Shown here: positions 49,393 to 58,337 of the stretch, piece by piece
Position numbering within the stretch: the stretch's first letter is position 1
Layout of the letters: every line of letters starts with the position of its first letter
DNA from: Pseudonocardia sp. TRM90224
Lineage (GTDB): Bacteria > Actinomycetota > Actinomycetes > Mycobacteriales > Pseudonocardiaceae
Length of the DNA stretch: 64,000 nt
Assembly: GCF_021245725.1 (NCBI RefSeq)
Contig: NZ_JAJGSX010000042.1
Location: 1 to 64,000, forward strand
Reading direction: 5' to 3'
Program-made: the position numbers and the translations under genes
The notes under the pieces: generated by a model
The model's input: the letters and a program-made list of their open reading frames with translations, nothing else
Database searches by the model: none
Told to the model about the DNA's origin: nothing

Positions 49393-51978
49393 CTAGGGCG
49401 CCGGTTTCCACGTCCTGGCGATGGCGACGGCTTCCCGTCGCGTCGCGGCACCGAGCCGGGTCAGGATCGCGGAGACGTGGTGGTCGACGGTTCGCACCGA
49501 CAGCACGAGCCGCGCGGCGATCTCGACGTTCGTGTCCCCGGCCTCCAACCGTTCGAGCACGTCGAGCTGGCGGTCGGTCAACCCGCCGGGGTTGCGGCGG
49601 ACGGTTTCGCGCCGTTGCCGTGGCGGCCGGGTGACCCCGAGCGCGCGCAGGCGGCGGCGGACCAGCTCGGCGTTGGCGCTCGCGCCGAGGTCGTCGAGCA
49701 TCGCCAGCCCACGGAGCGTCGGGGCGACTTCGTTCGAGTCGGCCAGCTCCAACGCCTGCTCGTACGGGTCGCCCTCACGCTCCCAGATCGCCGCGGCGCC
49801 GGCCCAGTCGCCGCGCAGTCCGGCCGCGTACCCCTCGTGGCAGCCGTCGAACGGCTCGGCCGGCAGGCCCGCCCTGGCGAGGTAGCGCAACAGCTGGCCG
49901 CGCAGGTACGACCAGATGGCCGGCTGCAGCCGCGGCAGCAGCACCCGCGCCACTTCCGCGGCGGCGTCCGTGTTCCCGGTCAGCCACGCCCATTCGACGA
50001 GCGCGCGCCCGGCCCGCGTGATGCCGAGCGGTTGGCGCAGCTCCTGTGCCACCCGCCAGGCCCGCGACACGGCCTCGCCGGCCGCCGGGTTGCCGCGCCG
50101 GGTGTAGAGCATGCCGAGCGTGGCGTGCACGGCCGACTCGAACACGCTGCTCCCGGCCTCGCGTTCGAGCAGTGTTTCGAGCACGCTCTCCACGCCGTCC
50201 CACTCGCCGTGGCGGAGCATGATCAGGCAGCGTTGCAGCTCCAGGAACACCGAGTGGTGCCACAGCCCGTACCGGGTGACGTGCGCCAGGCCGGCGTCGC
50301 AGTTCTCGGCCAGCCCCGCCCAGTCGCCCATGGCGTAGCGGACCTCGCCGATGTTGATGTACGCGCGGGCCGCGGCCTCGTGGGAGCCCGTCGCGACGGC
50401 GAGGGCCAGCCCGGCGCACATCTCGTCGTGGCCGCCGACCGGGTCGCCCGAGCCTGCGCGGGCCATGCCGAGGTAGGTCATGCACAGCGACTCGAGGTCG
50501 GGACGGTCGATGCCGGCCGCCAGCTCACCCGCGTGCCGCAGCTCCGGCACCGCGGCCTCCATCTCGCCGGTGATGGCCAGGATCGCGCCGCGTTCGGTGG
50601 CCGCCCACGCGAGCGACGGGCGCGCGTCGGTCGAGGTCAGCAGGTCGACCGCGCGCTCGCTCAACCGCTGTGCATCGCCGAGCCGGCCGGTCATCAGCAG
50701 GTAGCGCGACAGCCGCGCGGTCGTCTCGCCCATCGCGACCACGTCGTCGAGCCGCTCGTTGTGGGCGACGACCTCGCGGCCGACCTCGACCGCCTCGGCG
50801 AACCGGTAGGCGATGTACAGCTCCCACGCGTAGTCGTCGAGCAGCCGGGACTGTTCACGGGCGGGCAGCCGATCGAGGTGCGGCACCGCCACGGTGAAGT
50901 GCGCGAGTGCCTGCCGGTGCGAGCCCGCCCGCGCCGCCGCGCGGCCCGCGGCCGGCGCGCATTGCACGACGGTCGCGGCGTCGTCGGCGGCGACCGAGTG
51001 GTGCACCAGGCGTTCCAGGTCGGGGTGCTCGCTCGCCGAGAGGGCCGCCACCACGGCCCGGTGCATCGTGCGGGCCCGCAGCCTGGGCATGCCCGCTTCG
51101 ATGGCCCGGCGGGCCAGCTCGTGCCGGAACGCGATGCCGTCGATGCGCACCTCGATGATCCCGCGCTCCTCCGCCTCGACCAGGCGGACGAGCCCCTCCC
51201 CGAGCAACGTCTCGGCCAGCGACAAATCGACTGTGCCCGGCACGACCGACAACCGCTCGAGCGCGGCGACGCACTCCGGGCTGAGCCGCCGCACGCGCGA
51301 CACGACGGCCTCGGCGACGCTGGCAGGCAGCTCGTCGGGTGGCGCCGCCAGCGTCTCCGTCAAGTAGAAGGGGTTGCCGCCGGTGAGGGCGTGCAGCGCG
51401 GATCCGTCGCGGCCCGCCGACGTGGCGAGCTCGGAAACCGCTCCGCTCGACAGCGGCGCCAGCGGGAGCCGCGTGGTCGGCGTCCCGGCCAGCGAGCCCA
51501 GCAGCTGCCGCACCGGGTGATCGGCCCCCACCGCGTCGTCCCGCAAGGTCAGCAGCAGCACCGCGGGCAACGTGTCGATCCGGCGGGCGAGATAGCGCAG
51601 CACGTCGAGCGTCGCGTCGTCCGCCCAGTGCACGTCCTCGACCACCAGCAGTGTGGCGCGCCGCGACAGCTCGGTGACGACCGCGGCAAAGACCCCGTCG
51701 GACCGCTCCGCCAGCGCGCGCTCCAACGGGCCGTCGGTACCGCGAACCGCGTCCCACAGCGGCCCGAGCGCGCGCGGGGCCAGCAGGTCGTCGCAGCCGC
51801 CCGCGAGCACCCGCAACCCCGGTTCGAGCCCGGCACGCAGGGCCCGGACCAGGCTCGACTTGCCGATCCCGGCCTCGCCGGTCACCAGCACCACCCGCCC
51901 GGCGCCCGACCGGGCGGCGTCGACGGCCGACCGCACCACCTCGAGGTTCTCGTCGCGCTCCAAGAGGCCTGTGGCCAT
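49393..51978 (-). CDS. LuxR-family ATPase regulator
   Basis: The protein of about 861 residues has an AAA ATPase domain with Walker A GEAGIGKS near residue 35 and Walker B LLVVEDVHW, a long TPR-like helical middle part, and a C-terminal LuxR helix-turn-helix (LTDRQLDVLERLEAGDTNVEIAARLVLSVRTVDHHVSAILTRLGA). It is another LAL-type regulator. ATG at 51978 is preferred; ATG at 51987 is also possible. A P450 gene lies upstream on the same strand (66-bp gap) and rox further on; control of these is possible but not shown. Confidence 0.87.
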   Translation of the reverse strand: MATGLLERDENLEVVRSAVDAARSGAGRVVLVTGEAGIGKSSLVRALRAGLEPGLRVLAGGCDDLLAPRALGPLWDAVRGTDGPLERALAERSDGVFAAVVTELSRRATLLVVEDVHWADDATLDVLRYLARRIDTLPAVLLLTLRDDAVGADHPVRQLLGSLAGTPTTRLPLAPLSSGAVSELATSAGRDGSALHALTGGNPFYLTETLAAPPDELPASVAEAVVSRVRRLSPECVAALERLSVVPGTVDLSLAETLLGEGLVRLVEAEERGIIEVRIDGIAFRHELARRAIEAGMPRLRARTMHRAVVAALSASEHPDLERLVHHSVAADDAATVVQCAPAAGRAAARAGSHRQALAHFTVAVPHLDRLPAREQSRLLDDYAWELYIAYRFAEAVEVGREVVAHNERLDDVVAMGETTARLSRYLLMTGRLGDAQRLSERAVDLLTSTDARPSLAWAATERGAILAITGEMEAAVPELRHAGELAAGIDRPDLESLCMTYLGMARAGSGDPVGGHDEMCAGLALAVATGSHEAAARAYINIGEVRYAMGDWAGLAENCDAGLAHVTRYGLWHHSVFLELQRCLIMLRHGEWDGVESVLETLLEREAGSSVFESAVHATLGMLYTRRGNPAAGEAVSRAWRVAQELRQPLGITRAGRALVEWAWLTGNTDAAAEVARVLLPRLQPAIWSYLRGQLLRYLARAGLPAEPFDGCHEGYAAGLRGDWAGAAAIWEREGDPYEQALELADSNEVAPTLRGLAMLDDLGASANAELVRRRLRALGVTRPPRQRRETVRRNPGGLTDRQLDVLERLEAGDTNVEIAARLVLSVRTVDHHVSAILTRLGAATRREAVAIARTWKPAP

Positions 51979-52043
51979 GCCGCACATCGTGGCATTCGCC
52001 CATCCTCGACCGGAAGGCGACGCTCACGGGCCCAGCCGCCGAC

Positions 52044-53237
52044 TCAGCCGGTGAGCACCGGCAGCGCGTGGAGACCGTGCAGGAGCACCGCGCGCTTCCA
52101 CGTGAGCGCTGAGGGTGGCACGGCGAGCCGCAGGTCGGGGAAGCGGGCGAGCAGCGTGCCGAGCGCGATCCGGCCCTCGAGCCTGGCCAGCGGCGCGCCG
52201 AGGCAGAAGTGCAGGCCTTGCCCGAAGGCGAGGTGCGGCCGGGACTCCCGGGTGAGGTCGAGCTCGGTGCCGCCGGGCTGGGCGAGGTTCGCCGGCTGCA
52301 GCGCCGGCACGACGATGTCGCCCGGTGCGAGCTCGCAGCCGCCGAGCATCATCGGCTCTGCGACGCAGCGTGGGGTGGCGACCTGCAGCGGACCGTCGAA
52401 GCGCAGCAGCTCCTCGATCGCGGCCGGCAGCAGCTCGGGGCGGGACCGAAGCGCCGCAAGCTGCTCAGGATGGGTCAGCAGCGCGAGCGTCCCGTTGCCG
52501 ATGAGGTTGACGGTGGTCTCGTGGCCGGCGATGAGGAGCAGGAAGACCATGGACGTCAGCTCGTCCTCGGAGAGCCGGTCGCTGCCGTCGCGGGTGTGGA
52601 CGAGCGCGGAGAGCAGGTCGTCGGTCGGTGCGCGGCGCTTGCCGGCGACCAACCCGCGGACGTAGTCGATCATGTTGACGGACGCCGCGACGACCTCGTC
52701 GGGCCGGCCGGTGGTTCCGGCCATGATCGTGGTCGTCCAGGCGTGGAACGCGGCCCGGCCGTCGACCGGTATCCCGAGCATCTCGCTGATCACCGCGATC
52801 GGCAGCGGGATCGCGAACCGCTGCATGAGGTCGATGGGGCCGGGTCCGGCGAAGCCGTCGAGCAGCTCGTCGGTTATCTGCTGGATGCGCGGGCCGAGCG
52901 CCTCGATGCGACGCCGGGTGAACGACGCCGAGACCAGCTTGCGCAGCCGGGTGTGGTCGGGCGGGTCCAGGTTGAGCAGGTGGGTGTTCTTCGCGGTGTT
53001 GTACCCCGGCGGCATCAGCTCGCCGTACGGGCCGGCCTGCGGGCCGCCCGCCTTGACCAGCCGCGGATCGGCCAAGACCTGGCGGGCCTCCTCGTACCCG
53101 GTCACCAGCCACGCGGTGCTGCCGTCCGGCATCCGGATGCGGCTGACCGGCCCCGACGCGGCGTGGACGCCGTAGGCGGCCCGCCGGGCGCCGGCGTCGG
53201 TGGCGGTGAACGGATCGGCGTGCGTCGTGCTCGTCAT
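52044..53237 (-). CDS. cytochrome P450
   Basis: The 397-residue enzyme is a soluble bacterial class I P450. The oxygen-activating I-helix is AGHETT, the K-helix ExxR is EELLR, and the haem loop FGQGLHFCLG gives Cys345 as the iron ligand. The usual ANRDP block after the K-helix is replaced by ANLAQPGG and the segment is a few residues short. No ferredoxin gene is next to it. It is divergent from rox across a 238-bp gap, so it could act on related xenobiotics or macrolide-like compounds. The substrate is unknown. Confidence 0.9.
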   Translation of the reverse strand: MTSTTHADPFTATDAGARRAAYGVHAASGPVSRIRMPDGSTAWLVTGYEEARQVLADPRLVKAGGPQAGPYGELMPPGYNTAKNTHLLNLDPPDHTRLRKLVSASFTRRRIEALGPRIQQITDELLDGFAGPGPIDLMQRFAIPLPIAVISEMLGIPVDGRAAFHAWTTTIMAGTTGRPDEVVAASVNMIDYVRGLVAGKRRAPTDDLLSALVHTRDGSDRLSEDELTSMVFLLLIAGHETTVNLIGNGTLALLTHPEQLAALRSRPELLPAAIEELLRFDGPLQVATPRCVAEPMMLGGCELAPGDIVVPALQPANLAQPGGTELDLTRESRPHLAFGQGLHFCLGAPLARLEGRIALGTLLARFPDLRLAVPPSALTWKRAVLLHGLHALPVLTG

Positions 53238-53373
53238 GGTTGTCCCTTCCCTCTGCCCCGATTGGAGCCGGAAGGAACCTCATGAGACATCGGCCGTGGC
53301 TACCTAATTCGGCCGCGCCGACTACCTAGGAAGGCGGGAAAGAAGGGCTACGCACTTCTCCCCATTACCAACG

Positions 53374-53379
53374 TATAGC
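53374..53379 (+). promoter_or_regulatory. candidate -10 box of rox
   Basis: TATAGC (53374-53379) lies eight bases before the rifamycin-associated element, a reasonable -10 hexamer. I found no convincing -35 box. Confidence 0.4.
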
Positions 53380-53386
53380 GCACCGG

Positions 53387-53405
53387 GGGGCTTGCCACAA
53401 GCCCC
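53387..53405. promoter_or_regulatory. rifamycin-associated element (RAE)
   Basis: GGGGCTTGCCACAAGCCCC is a perfect 19-bp inverted repeat with eight-base arms. It matches the rifamycin-associated element described upstream of rifamycin-inactivating genes in actinomycetes (GGGGCTTGC...CAAG.CCC). It lies 70 bp before the rox start codon. Confidence 0.88.
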
Positions 53406-53475
53406 GGGCTGTGCCGCACACTCACCGGCGCAACGCCAGTACCTGCGGAAACGCACTCGACTGAATGGGCGGCAC

Positions 53476-54900
53476 ATGTTCGACGTGATCGTTGCCGGCG
53501 GTGGACCGACCGGCCTGATGGTGGCCGGTGAACTGCGCCTGCACGGCGTGCGCGTGCTCGTGCTGGAGAAGGACGCCGAGCCGACGGAGATCGTCCGCGC
53601 GCTCGGCCTGCACGCACGCAGTGTCGAGGTGCTGGAGCAGCGCGGCCTGCTGGAGCGGTTCCTCGCGCTCGGGCAGACCTACCCGCTGGGCGGCTACTTC
53701 GCCGGCATCGCCAAGCCGGCGCCCGAGCGGCTGGACACGACGCACCCTTACGTGCTCGCCATCCACCAGCCGGTCACCGCACGCCTGCTGGGTGAGTGGG
53801 CCGACGAGGTCGGCGCCGAGGTCCGGCGCGGGTGCGAGCTGGTGGGGCTGGGTCAGGACGACGACGGCGTGACCGTCGAGCTGGCCGACGGCACGCAGCT
53901 TCGCTCCCGGTTCCTCGTCGGCTGCGACGGCGGCCGCAGCGTGGTGCGCAAGCTGCTCGGCGTCGGCTTCCCCGGGGAGCCGGCCAGATCGGAGACGCTG
54001 CTGGGGGAGATGCAGATCGGCGTCCCGGCGGAGGAGCTGATGGCCGCGGTGGCCGAGATCCGCAAGACCGAGCTGTTCTTCGGTGCGATGCCGGTCGCGA
54101 CCGGCGGGTTCCGCATCGGTGTGCCGGCCGACGGGGTGGCCGAGGACCGTACGGTGCCGCCGAGCCTCGACGAGTTCAAGCAGCAGCTGCGCGCCTTCGC
54201 CGGCACCGATTTCGGGGTGCACTCAGCGCGCTGGCTCTCCCGTTTCGGCGACGGCACCCGGCTGGTCGAGCGCTACCGGACCGGGCGGGTGCTGCTGGCC
54301 GGGGACGCCGCGCACATCCACCCGCCGCTCGGCGGGCAGGGCCTCAACCTGGGTCTGCAGGACGCGTTCAACCTGGGGTGGAAGCTGGCCGCCGCGGTCG
54401 CGGGGTGGGCGCCGGACGGGCTGCTGGACAGCTACCACACCGAACGCCACCCGGTGGCGGCTGACGTGCTGGAGAACACCCGCGCGCAAGGTGTGCTGAT
54501 GTCCACCGAGCCGGGAGCGCGGTCGGTGCGCTCGCTGGTGTCGGAGCTGATGGACTTCGAGGTGGTGCGCAGGTACCTGATCGAGAAGATCATCGGGCTC
54601 GGCGTCCGCTACGACTTCGGCGAGGGACATGAGCTGCTCGGACGGCGGATGCGCGACGTGGCGCTGAAGAACGGTCGCCTCTACGAACTGATGCACGCGG
54701 GACGCGGGCTACTGCTCGACCAGACCGGGCGGCTCTCCGTGACGGGATGGGCGGACCGGGTGGATCACGTCGTCGACGTCGGTGAGGAGCTCGACGTGCC
54801 CGCGGTGCTGCTGCGGCCGGACGGGCACGTGGCCTGGGCCGGTGCCGACCAGGAGGGGCTGCTCGACGTCATGCCCAGATGGTTCGGTGCGGCCGCCTGA
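53476..54900 (+). CDS. rox: rifampin monooxygenase
   Basis: The 474-residue FAD-dependent enzyme is very close to Rox proteins, which hydroxylate and linearise rifampicin and so give resistance. Shared segments include the start MFDVIVAGGGPTGLM, SRFLVGCDGGRSVVRKLLGV, GTDFGVHSARWLSRFGD, LLAGDAAHIHPPLGGQGLNLGLQDAFNLGWKLA and the C-terminal DELDVPAVLLRPDGHVAW-like stretch. ATG at 53476 gives the family's exact N-terminus. The RAE upstream supports induction by rifamycins. A hairpin terminator follows 42 bp after the stop, so it is transcribed alone. Confidence 0.93.
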   Translation: MFDVIVAGGGPTGLMVAGELRLHGVRVLVLEKDAEPTEIVRALGLHARSVEVLEQRGLLERFLALGQTYPLGGYFAGIAKPAPERLDTTHPYVLAIHQPVTARLLGEWADEVGAEVRRGCELVGLGQDDDGVTVELADGTQLRSRFLVGCDGGRSVVRKLLGVGFPGEPARSETLLGEMQIGVPAEELMAAVAEIRKTELFFGAMPVATGGFRIGVPADGVAEDRTVPPSLDEFKQQLRAFAGTDFGVHSARWLSRFGDGTRLVERYRTGRVLLAGDAAHIHPPLGGQGLNLGLQDAFNLGWKLAAAVAGWAPDGLLDSYHTERHPVAADVLENTRAQGVLMSTEPGARSVRSLVSELMDFEVVRRYLIEKIIGLGVRYDFGEGHELLGRRMRDVALKNGRLYELMHAGRGLLLDQTGRLSVTGWADRVDHVVDVGEELDVPAVLLRPDGHVAWAGADQEGLLDVMPRWFGAAA

Positions 54901-54942
54901 AATACTGGGCCGAATGCCGCAACCTCGCGGCCGAATGGTGGT

Positions 54943-54962
54943 AAAGGCAGCACTCTGCCTTT
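54943..54962 (+). terminator. terminator of rox
   Basis: AAAGGCAG and its complement CTGCCTTT form a perfect eight-base stem around CACT, ending in TTT. It lies 43 bp after the rox stop. Confidence 0.7.
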
Positions 54963-55083
54963 GGCATTCCGCGGGCCATATGTTAACGGGGCAGGAGGCC
55001 GGCGCGATAACACCGTGTACCTGCTGACCTGAGGGGGCTCGGGTCACGGGTGGCTTTGGCTGCACAGGGGGACGAGGAGCGCC

Positions 55084-56622
55084 ATGGATACCCGTTTGAC
55101 CACATTTGGGTACGCCGCTGCGACCCTCGCCGTGGTAGCGATGATCGTCTCGGGCCTGCTCGTGGTGTTCTCGCTCAAGCCGGCGGGGGCGAGCATCGAT
55201 ACGGCGGCACCGAGGGTCTATTTGGAGCAGGCGGACAGCGTCGGCGAGAGCCCGTTCGTCCCGAAACAGGCCGACGTCGACGATCCGCAGCAGGACGCAG
55301 CAACGGACCCCGCTGCCGACGTGCCCGCTGCGGACGTGCCCGCCGCCGACGTGCCGGCTGCCGACGTGCCGGCCGTCGACCCGGGCACCGGCAAGCTGGG
55401 CAGCTGTGATCCCGCGCTGCTGTCGGAGTACCTGTCGACCCACCCGGTGGAGGCCGAGGCCTGGGTCACCGCGTTGAACGAGGACCCGGAGCTGGAGTGG
55501 AGCGGTGGCAACCAGGTCGCCGTCGACCAGATCCCGGCCTACATCGCCGAGCTGAACCCGGTCACGCTGACCGACGACCTCCGGATCACGAACTACCAGT
55601 TCCGTGCCGGTGAGGTGCACTCCGTGCAGGCCGTCCTGCAGAGCGGTACGGCTGTCCTCGTCGACGCCAAGGGCATCACCCGCGTGCGCTGCGCGTGCGG
55701 CAACCCGCTGACGCCCAAGCGGCAGATCGCGGCGCCGCCGGAGTACGTCGGGGATCCGTGGCAGGAGTTCAAGGGCGTCGAGGTCGACGAGCCCGAGAGC
55801 GACACCGAGTCGGACGCCGACTCGGACCACCAGGACCAGGACAACCACAACGGCGACAAGAACCGGGACTGGGGTCGCGAAGGCGATCGCGACCACAACG
55901 GTGACCAGAACGGCGACCAGAACAAGGACCAGAACAAGGACCACAACGGCGACCAGAACGGCGACCAGAACAAGGACCGGGACAAGGACAAGAACAAGGG
56001 CCAGGACGGGGACCACAACCAGGACCCGAACAAGGACCCGAACAAGAAGCCGGACGAGAACCAGCAGCCGGGCCCGGGCCAGAAGCCGGAGCTGCCGGTG
56101 CCGGACGGGAAGCCGATTCCCGAGGTCCCGCCCGTGCAGGAGCACAAGCCCGGTGCGGAGGGCAAGCCCGAGCCCGACGTGATCCCGGTGCCCGTCCCGG
56201 TGCCCGAGGTGATCCCGGCGCCGGACAAGAAGCCCGAGGTCGTCCCGGTACCCGAGGTGGTCCCCGCCCCGGACAAGAAGCCCGAGGTGATCCCGGCGCC
56301 GGTTCCGGAGAAGCAGCCCGGGGCGGAGGGCAAGCCCGAGCCCGAGGTGAAGCCGGTCCCTGAGGTGAAGCCGGAGCCGGAGAAGAAGCCGGTCCCGGAG
56401 GTGAAGCCGGAGCCGGAGAAGAAGCCGGTCCCGGAGGTGAAGCCGGAGCCGGAGAAGAAGCCGGTCCCCGAGGTGAAGCCGGTTCCTGAAGTGAAGAAGC
56501 AGGAGCCGGTGGTCAAGCCCGCGCCCGAGGGCACCGTGGTGAACCCGTGCGAGAAGGGCTTCGTCCTCCAGAAGGGCAAGTGCGTGCCGGCACCGACGGT
56601 CGCCGCACTCGCTGTGATCTGA
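55084..56622 (+). CDS. DUF6777-like envelope protein with charged and Pro-rich repeats
   Basis: The 512-residue protein has one N-terminal membrane helix (residues about 8-30), an Ala/Asp linker with four AADVP units, and a globular domain (about 105-225) that resembles DUF6777: TLTDDLRITNYQFRAGE, QAVLQSGTAVLVD, TRVRCACGNPL. Then come about 90 residues of Asp/Asn/Lys-rich repeats (NGDQNKDQ) and about 150 residues of Pro/Glu/Val/Lys-rich repeats, including three 36-bp units (56365-56472). It ends with a two-cysteine tail (NPCEKGFVLQKGKCVP). It is probably anchored in the membrane and extends through the cell wall. Function is unknown. A strong two-way terminator follows. Confidence 0.78.
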   Translation: MDTRLTTFGYAAATLAVVAMIVSGLLVVFSLKPAGASIDTAAPRVYLEQADSVGESPFVPKQADVDDPQQDAATDPAADVPAADVPAADVPAADVPAVDPGTGKLGSCDPALLSEYLSTHPVEAEAWVTALNEDPELEWSGGNQVAVDQIPAYIAELNPVTLTDDLRITNYQFRAGEVHSVQAVLQSGTAVLVDAKGITRVRCACGNPLTPKRQIAAPPEYVGDPWQEFKGVEVDEPESDTESDADSDHQDQDNHNGDKNRDWGREGDRDHNGDQNGDQNKDQNKDHNGDQNGDQNKDRDKDKNKGQDGDHNQDPNKDPNKKPDENQQPGPGQKPELPVPDGKPIPEVPPVQEHKPGAEGKPEPDVIPVPVPVPEVIPAPDKKPEVVPVPEVVPAPDKKPEVIPAPVPEKQPGAEGKPEPEVKPVPEVKPEPEKKPVPEVKPEPEKKPVPEVKPEPEKKPVPEVKPVPEVKKQEPVVKPAPEGTVVNPCEKGFVLQKGKCVPAPTVAALAVI

Positions 56623-56650
56623 GTGGATCTGAGAGAGGCGATCTGAGCCG

Positions 56651-56689
56651 CGAACCCGTCAGGCCCGCAACTCGGGCCTGACGGGTTCG
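56651..56689. terminator. strong bidirectional terminator
   Basis: A perfect 17-bp stem (CGAACCCGTCAGGCCCG and its complement) with the loop CAACT lies between the convergent DUF6777-like and SDR genes. Confidence 0.85.
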
Positions 56690-56696
56690 GCCGTTC

Positions 56697-57545
56697 TCAG
56701 CGGATCTGGTAGCCGTCGGGGAAATCGGTCGATCGCGAGAGCTCGTCCCACTCGGCGAAGTCCTTGTCGACCGCCGCGCGGCCGCCGGCCACGAGCCGCA
56801 GCGCGTCGGAGCCGAGCAGCAGGTGCACGGGCGGGTTCGGCGCGTCGATCACCTGGAGGACGGCGTCGGCGGCCTTCGCCGGATCGCCCAGCTGGCGCCC
56901 GCTGCCGGCGTTCCGATTGGCGCGCAGCGGGTCGAACAGCGTGTTGTAATCGGCAATGGACCGCTCGGCGCGGACCATCGAACGGCCCGCCCAGTCGGTC
57001 CGGAACCCGCCCGGCTCGATCGCGGTGACGTGCACGCCGAAGCCGGCCACCTCCTTGGCGAGCGAGTCGAGGATGCCTTCGAGCGCGAACTTGCTGCCGT
57101 GGTAGTACGACAGCCCTGGGAAGGTGACGAGCCCGCCCATCGACGTCACCGCCAGGATGTGGCCGCTGCGCCGTTCCCGCATCCCGGGCAGCACGGCCTT
57201 GATCGTGGCGACCGCGCCGAACACGTTGACGTCGAACTGGCGTCGAAGCTGCTCCAACGACGACTCCTCGAGGATGCCCTCGTGGCCGTAGCCGGCATTG
57301 GCGATCAGCACGTCGATCGGGCCGACGCTGCCCTGCACCTCGGCGACCGTCGCGGCCACGGCGTCATCGTCGGTGACGTCGAGGACCCGTGTGTGCGCGC
57401 GGTCCGGGTGCAACGCGGTGAAGGCGTCGACGTCGGCCTGCTTGCGGACGGTGCCGACGACGGTGTGCCCGGCCGTGAGCGCACCCTCGGCGAACGCGCG
57501 GCCCAGCCCGGTGCTGACCCCGGTGATGAGGAAGGTCTTGGTCAT
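56697..57545 (-). CDS. short-chain dehydrogenase/reductase
   Basis: The 282-residue SDR has the cofactor motif TGVSTGLG at residues 8-15, NAGYGHEG, a catalytic Ser in AVTSMGG and the active-site YYHGSK. The LDV after strand 3 fits NADP- or NAD-dependent oxidoreductases of the classical type. Its substrate is unknown. A 30-bp palindrome lies 16 bp before the start and a TetR gene is next upstream on the same strand, so it is probably the repressed target. It ends at a strong shared terminator. Confidence 0.87.
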   Translation of the reverse strand: MTKTFLITGVSTGLGRAFAEGALTAGHTVVGTVRKQADVDAFTALHPDRAHTRVLDVTDDDAVAATVAEVQGSVGPIDVLIANAGYGHEGILEESSLEQLRRQFDVNVFGAVATIKAVLPGMRERRSGHILAVTSMGGLVTFPGLSYYHGSKFALEGILDSLAKEVAGFGVHVTAIEPGGFRTDWAGRSMVRAERSIADYNTLFDPLRANRNAGSGRQLGDPAKAADAVLQVIDAPNPPVHLLLGSDALRLVAGGRAAVDKDFAEWDELSRSTDFPDGYQIR

Positions 57546-57560
57546 GGCGCTGACTCTCCA

Positions 57561-57590
57561 TAAAGTGAACTGAACGACTAGTTCACTTTA
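57561..57590. promoter_or_regulatory. TetR-type operator before the SDR gene
   Basis: Eleven-base perfect arms (TAAAGTGAACT and its complement AGTTCACTTTA) flank an eight-base centre. The arms are AT-rich for this genome. The site lies between the TetR stop and the SDR start. Confidence 0.72.
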
Positions 57591-57635
57591 GGTTGCGCCC
57601 CGAGACAGCCGCCAGGTCGGCCAGTGCGACGTCGG

Positions 57636-58271
57636 TCACCTGTCCCGCGCGGTGTCGGAGAGGAGCCCGTGCAGCGCCGCGTCGGCGATCTGGTCGGCGA
57701 GCTCCGGCGTCAGCGGCGCGTGCCCGGAGAGCAGCCGGAAGACCAGCGGCCCGAACAGGACGTCCTGCGCGACCTCCACGTCGATGTCGGGGTCGACCTC
57801 GCCGCGGTCGAGCGCCCGCTGCCAGAGCTCGCCGATCGCACGGCGACGCCCGGCGAGGAAGAAGGCGCGGAAGAACACCGCGGCGTCGGGGTCGGTGACC
57901 GAGGCGGCCAGCAGCTGCGCGAACACGGCGCCGGCCGGGCTGCCGTAGAACTCGCTGACCAGCCGGGCCTGGGTGCTGAAGTCGCCGTGCGCCGAACCGG
58001 TGTCCGGAAGGGGGAGCGCGGCCGACATCCGCTGGCCGAAGGCCTCCGCGGCCACCGCGGTGCGGCTGGGCCAGTGTTTGTAGATGGTGGCCTTGCTGAC
58101 GCCGGACCGGACGCTGATCGCGTCGATCGTCGCCGCGGGCAGCCCGCCCTCGGTGAGGAGCGCGTCGGTGGCCTCGAGCACCTTCTCCCGGGCGCGCACG
58201 CTGCGTGGGCGCTGTGGCCGGGCGGCCTCGGTCTCGGCCACACCCGGCGCGGTCCAGCCGGCTCCGGCCAC
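57636..58271 (-). CDS. TetR/AcrR-family regulator
   Basis: The 211-residue regulator carries an N-terminal helix-turn-helix (REKVLEATDALLTEGGLPAATIDAISVRSGVSKATIYKHWPSRTAVAAEAF) after about 25 variable residues, and a TetR C-terminal domain of the type that ends LFGPLVFRLLSGHAPLTPELADQIADAAL. The true start may be a little downstream of 58271. The large palindrome between this gene and the SDR suggests it represses the SDR from its own downstream promoter. The ligand is unknown. Confidence 0.86.
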   Translation of the reverse strand: MAGAGWTAPGVAETEAARPQRPRSVRAREKVLEATDALLTEGGLPAATIDAISVRSGVSKATIYKHWPSRTAVAAEAFGQRMSAALPLPDTGSAHGDFSTQARLVSEFYGSPAGAVFAQLLAASVTDPDAAVFFRAFFLAGRRRAIGELWQRALDRGEVDPDIDVEVAQDVLFGPLVFRLLSGHAPLTPELADQIADAALHGLLSDTARDR

Positions 58272-58337
58272 CTCGTCACCTCCCGTGCGGATCCCGGGCG
58301 GGATCCGCGACGAATGTACGGGGCCGTGGCGCCGGTG

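Noticed and set aside
55593..56579. Gene opposite the DUF6777-like gene, rich in GFTSGTGFFSGS
   Set aside because: It is the antisense image of the repeat zones; the plus strand has a membrane helix, a known domain and a good ribosome site.
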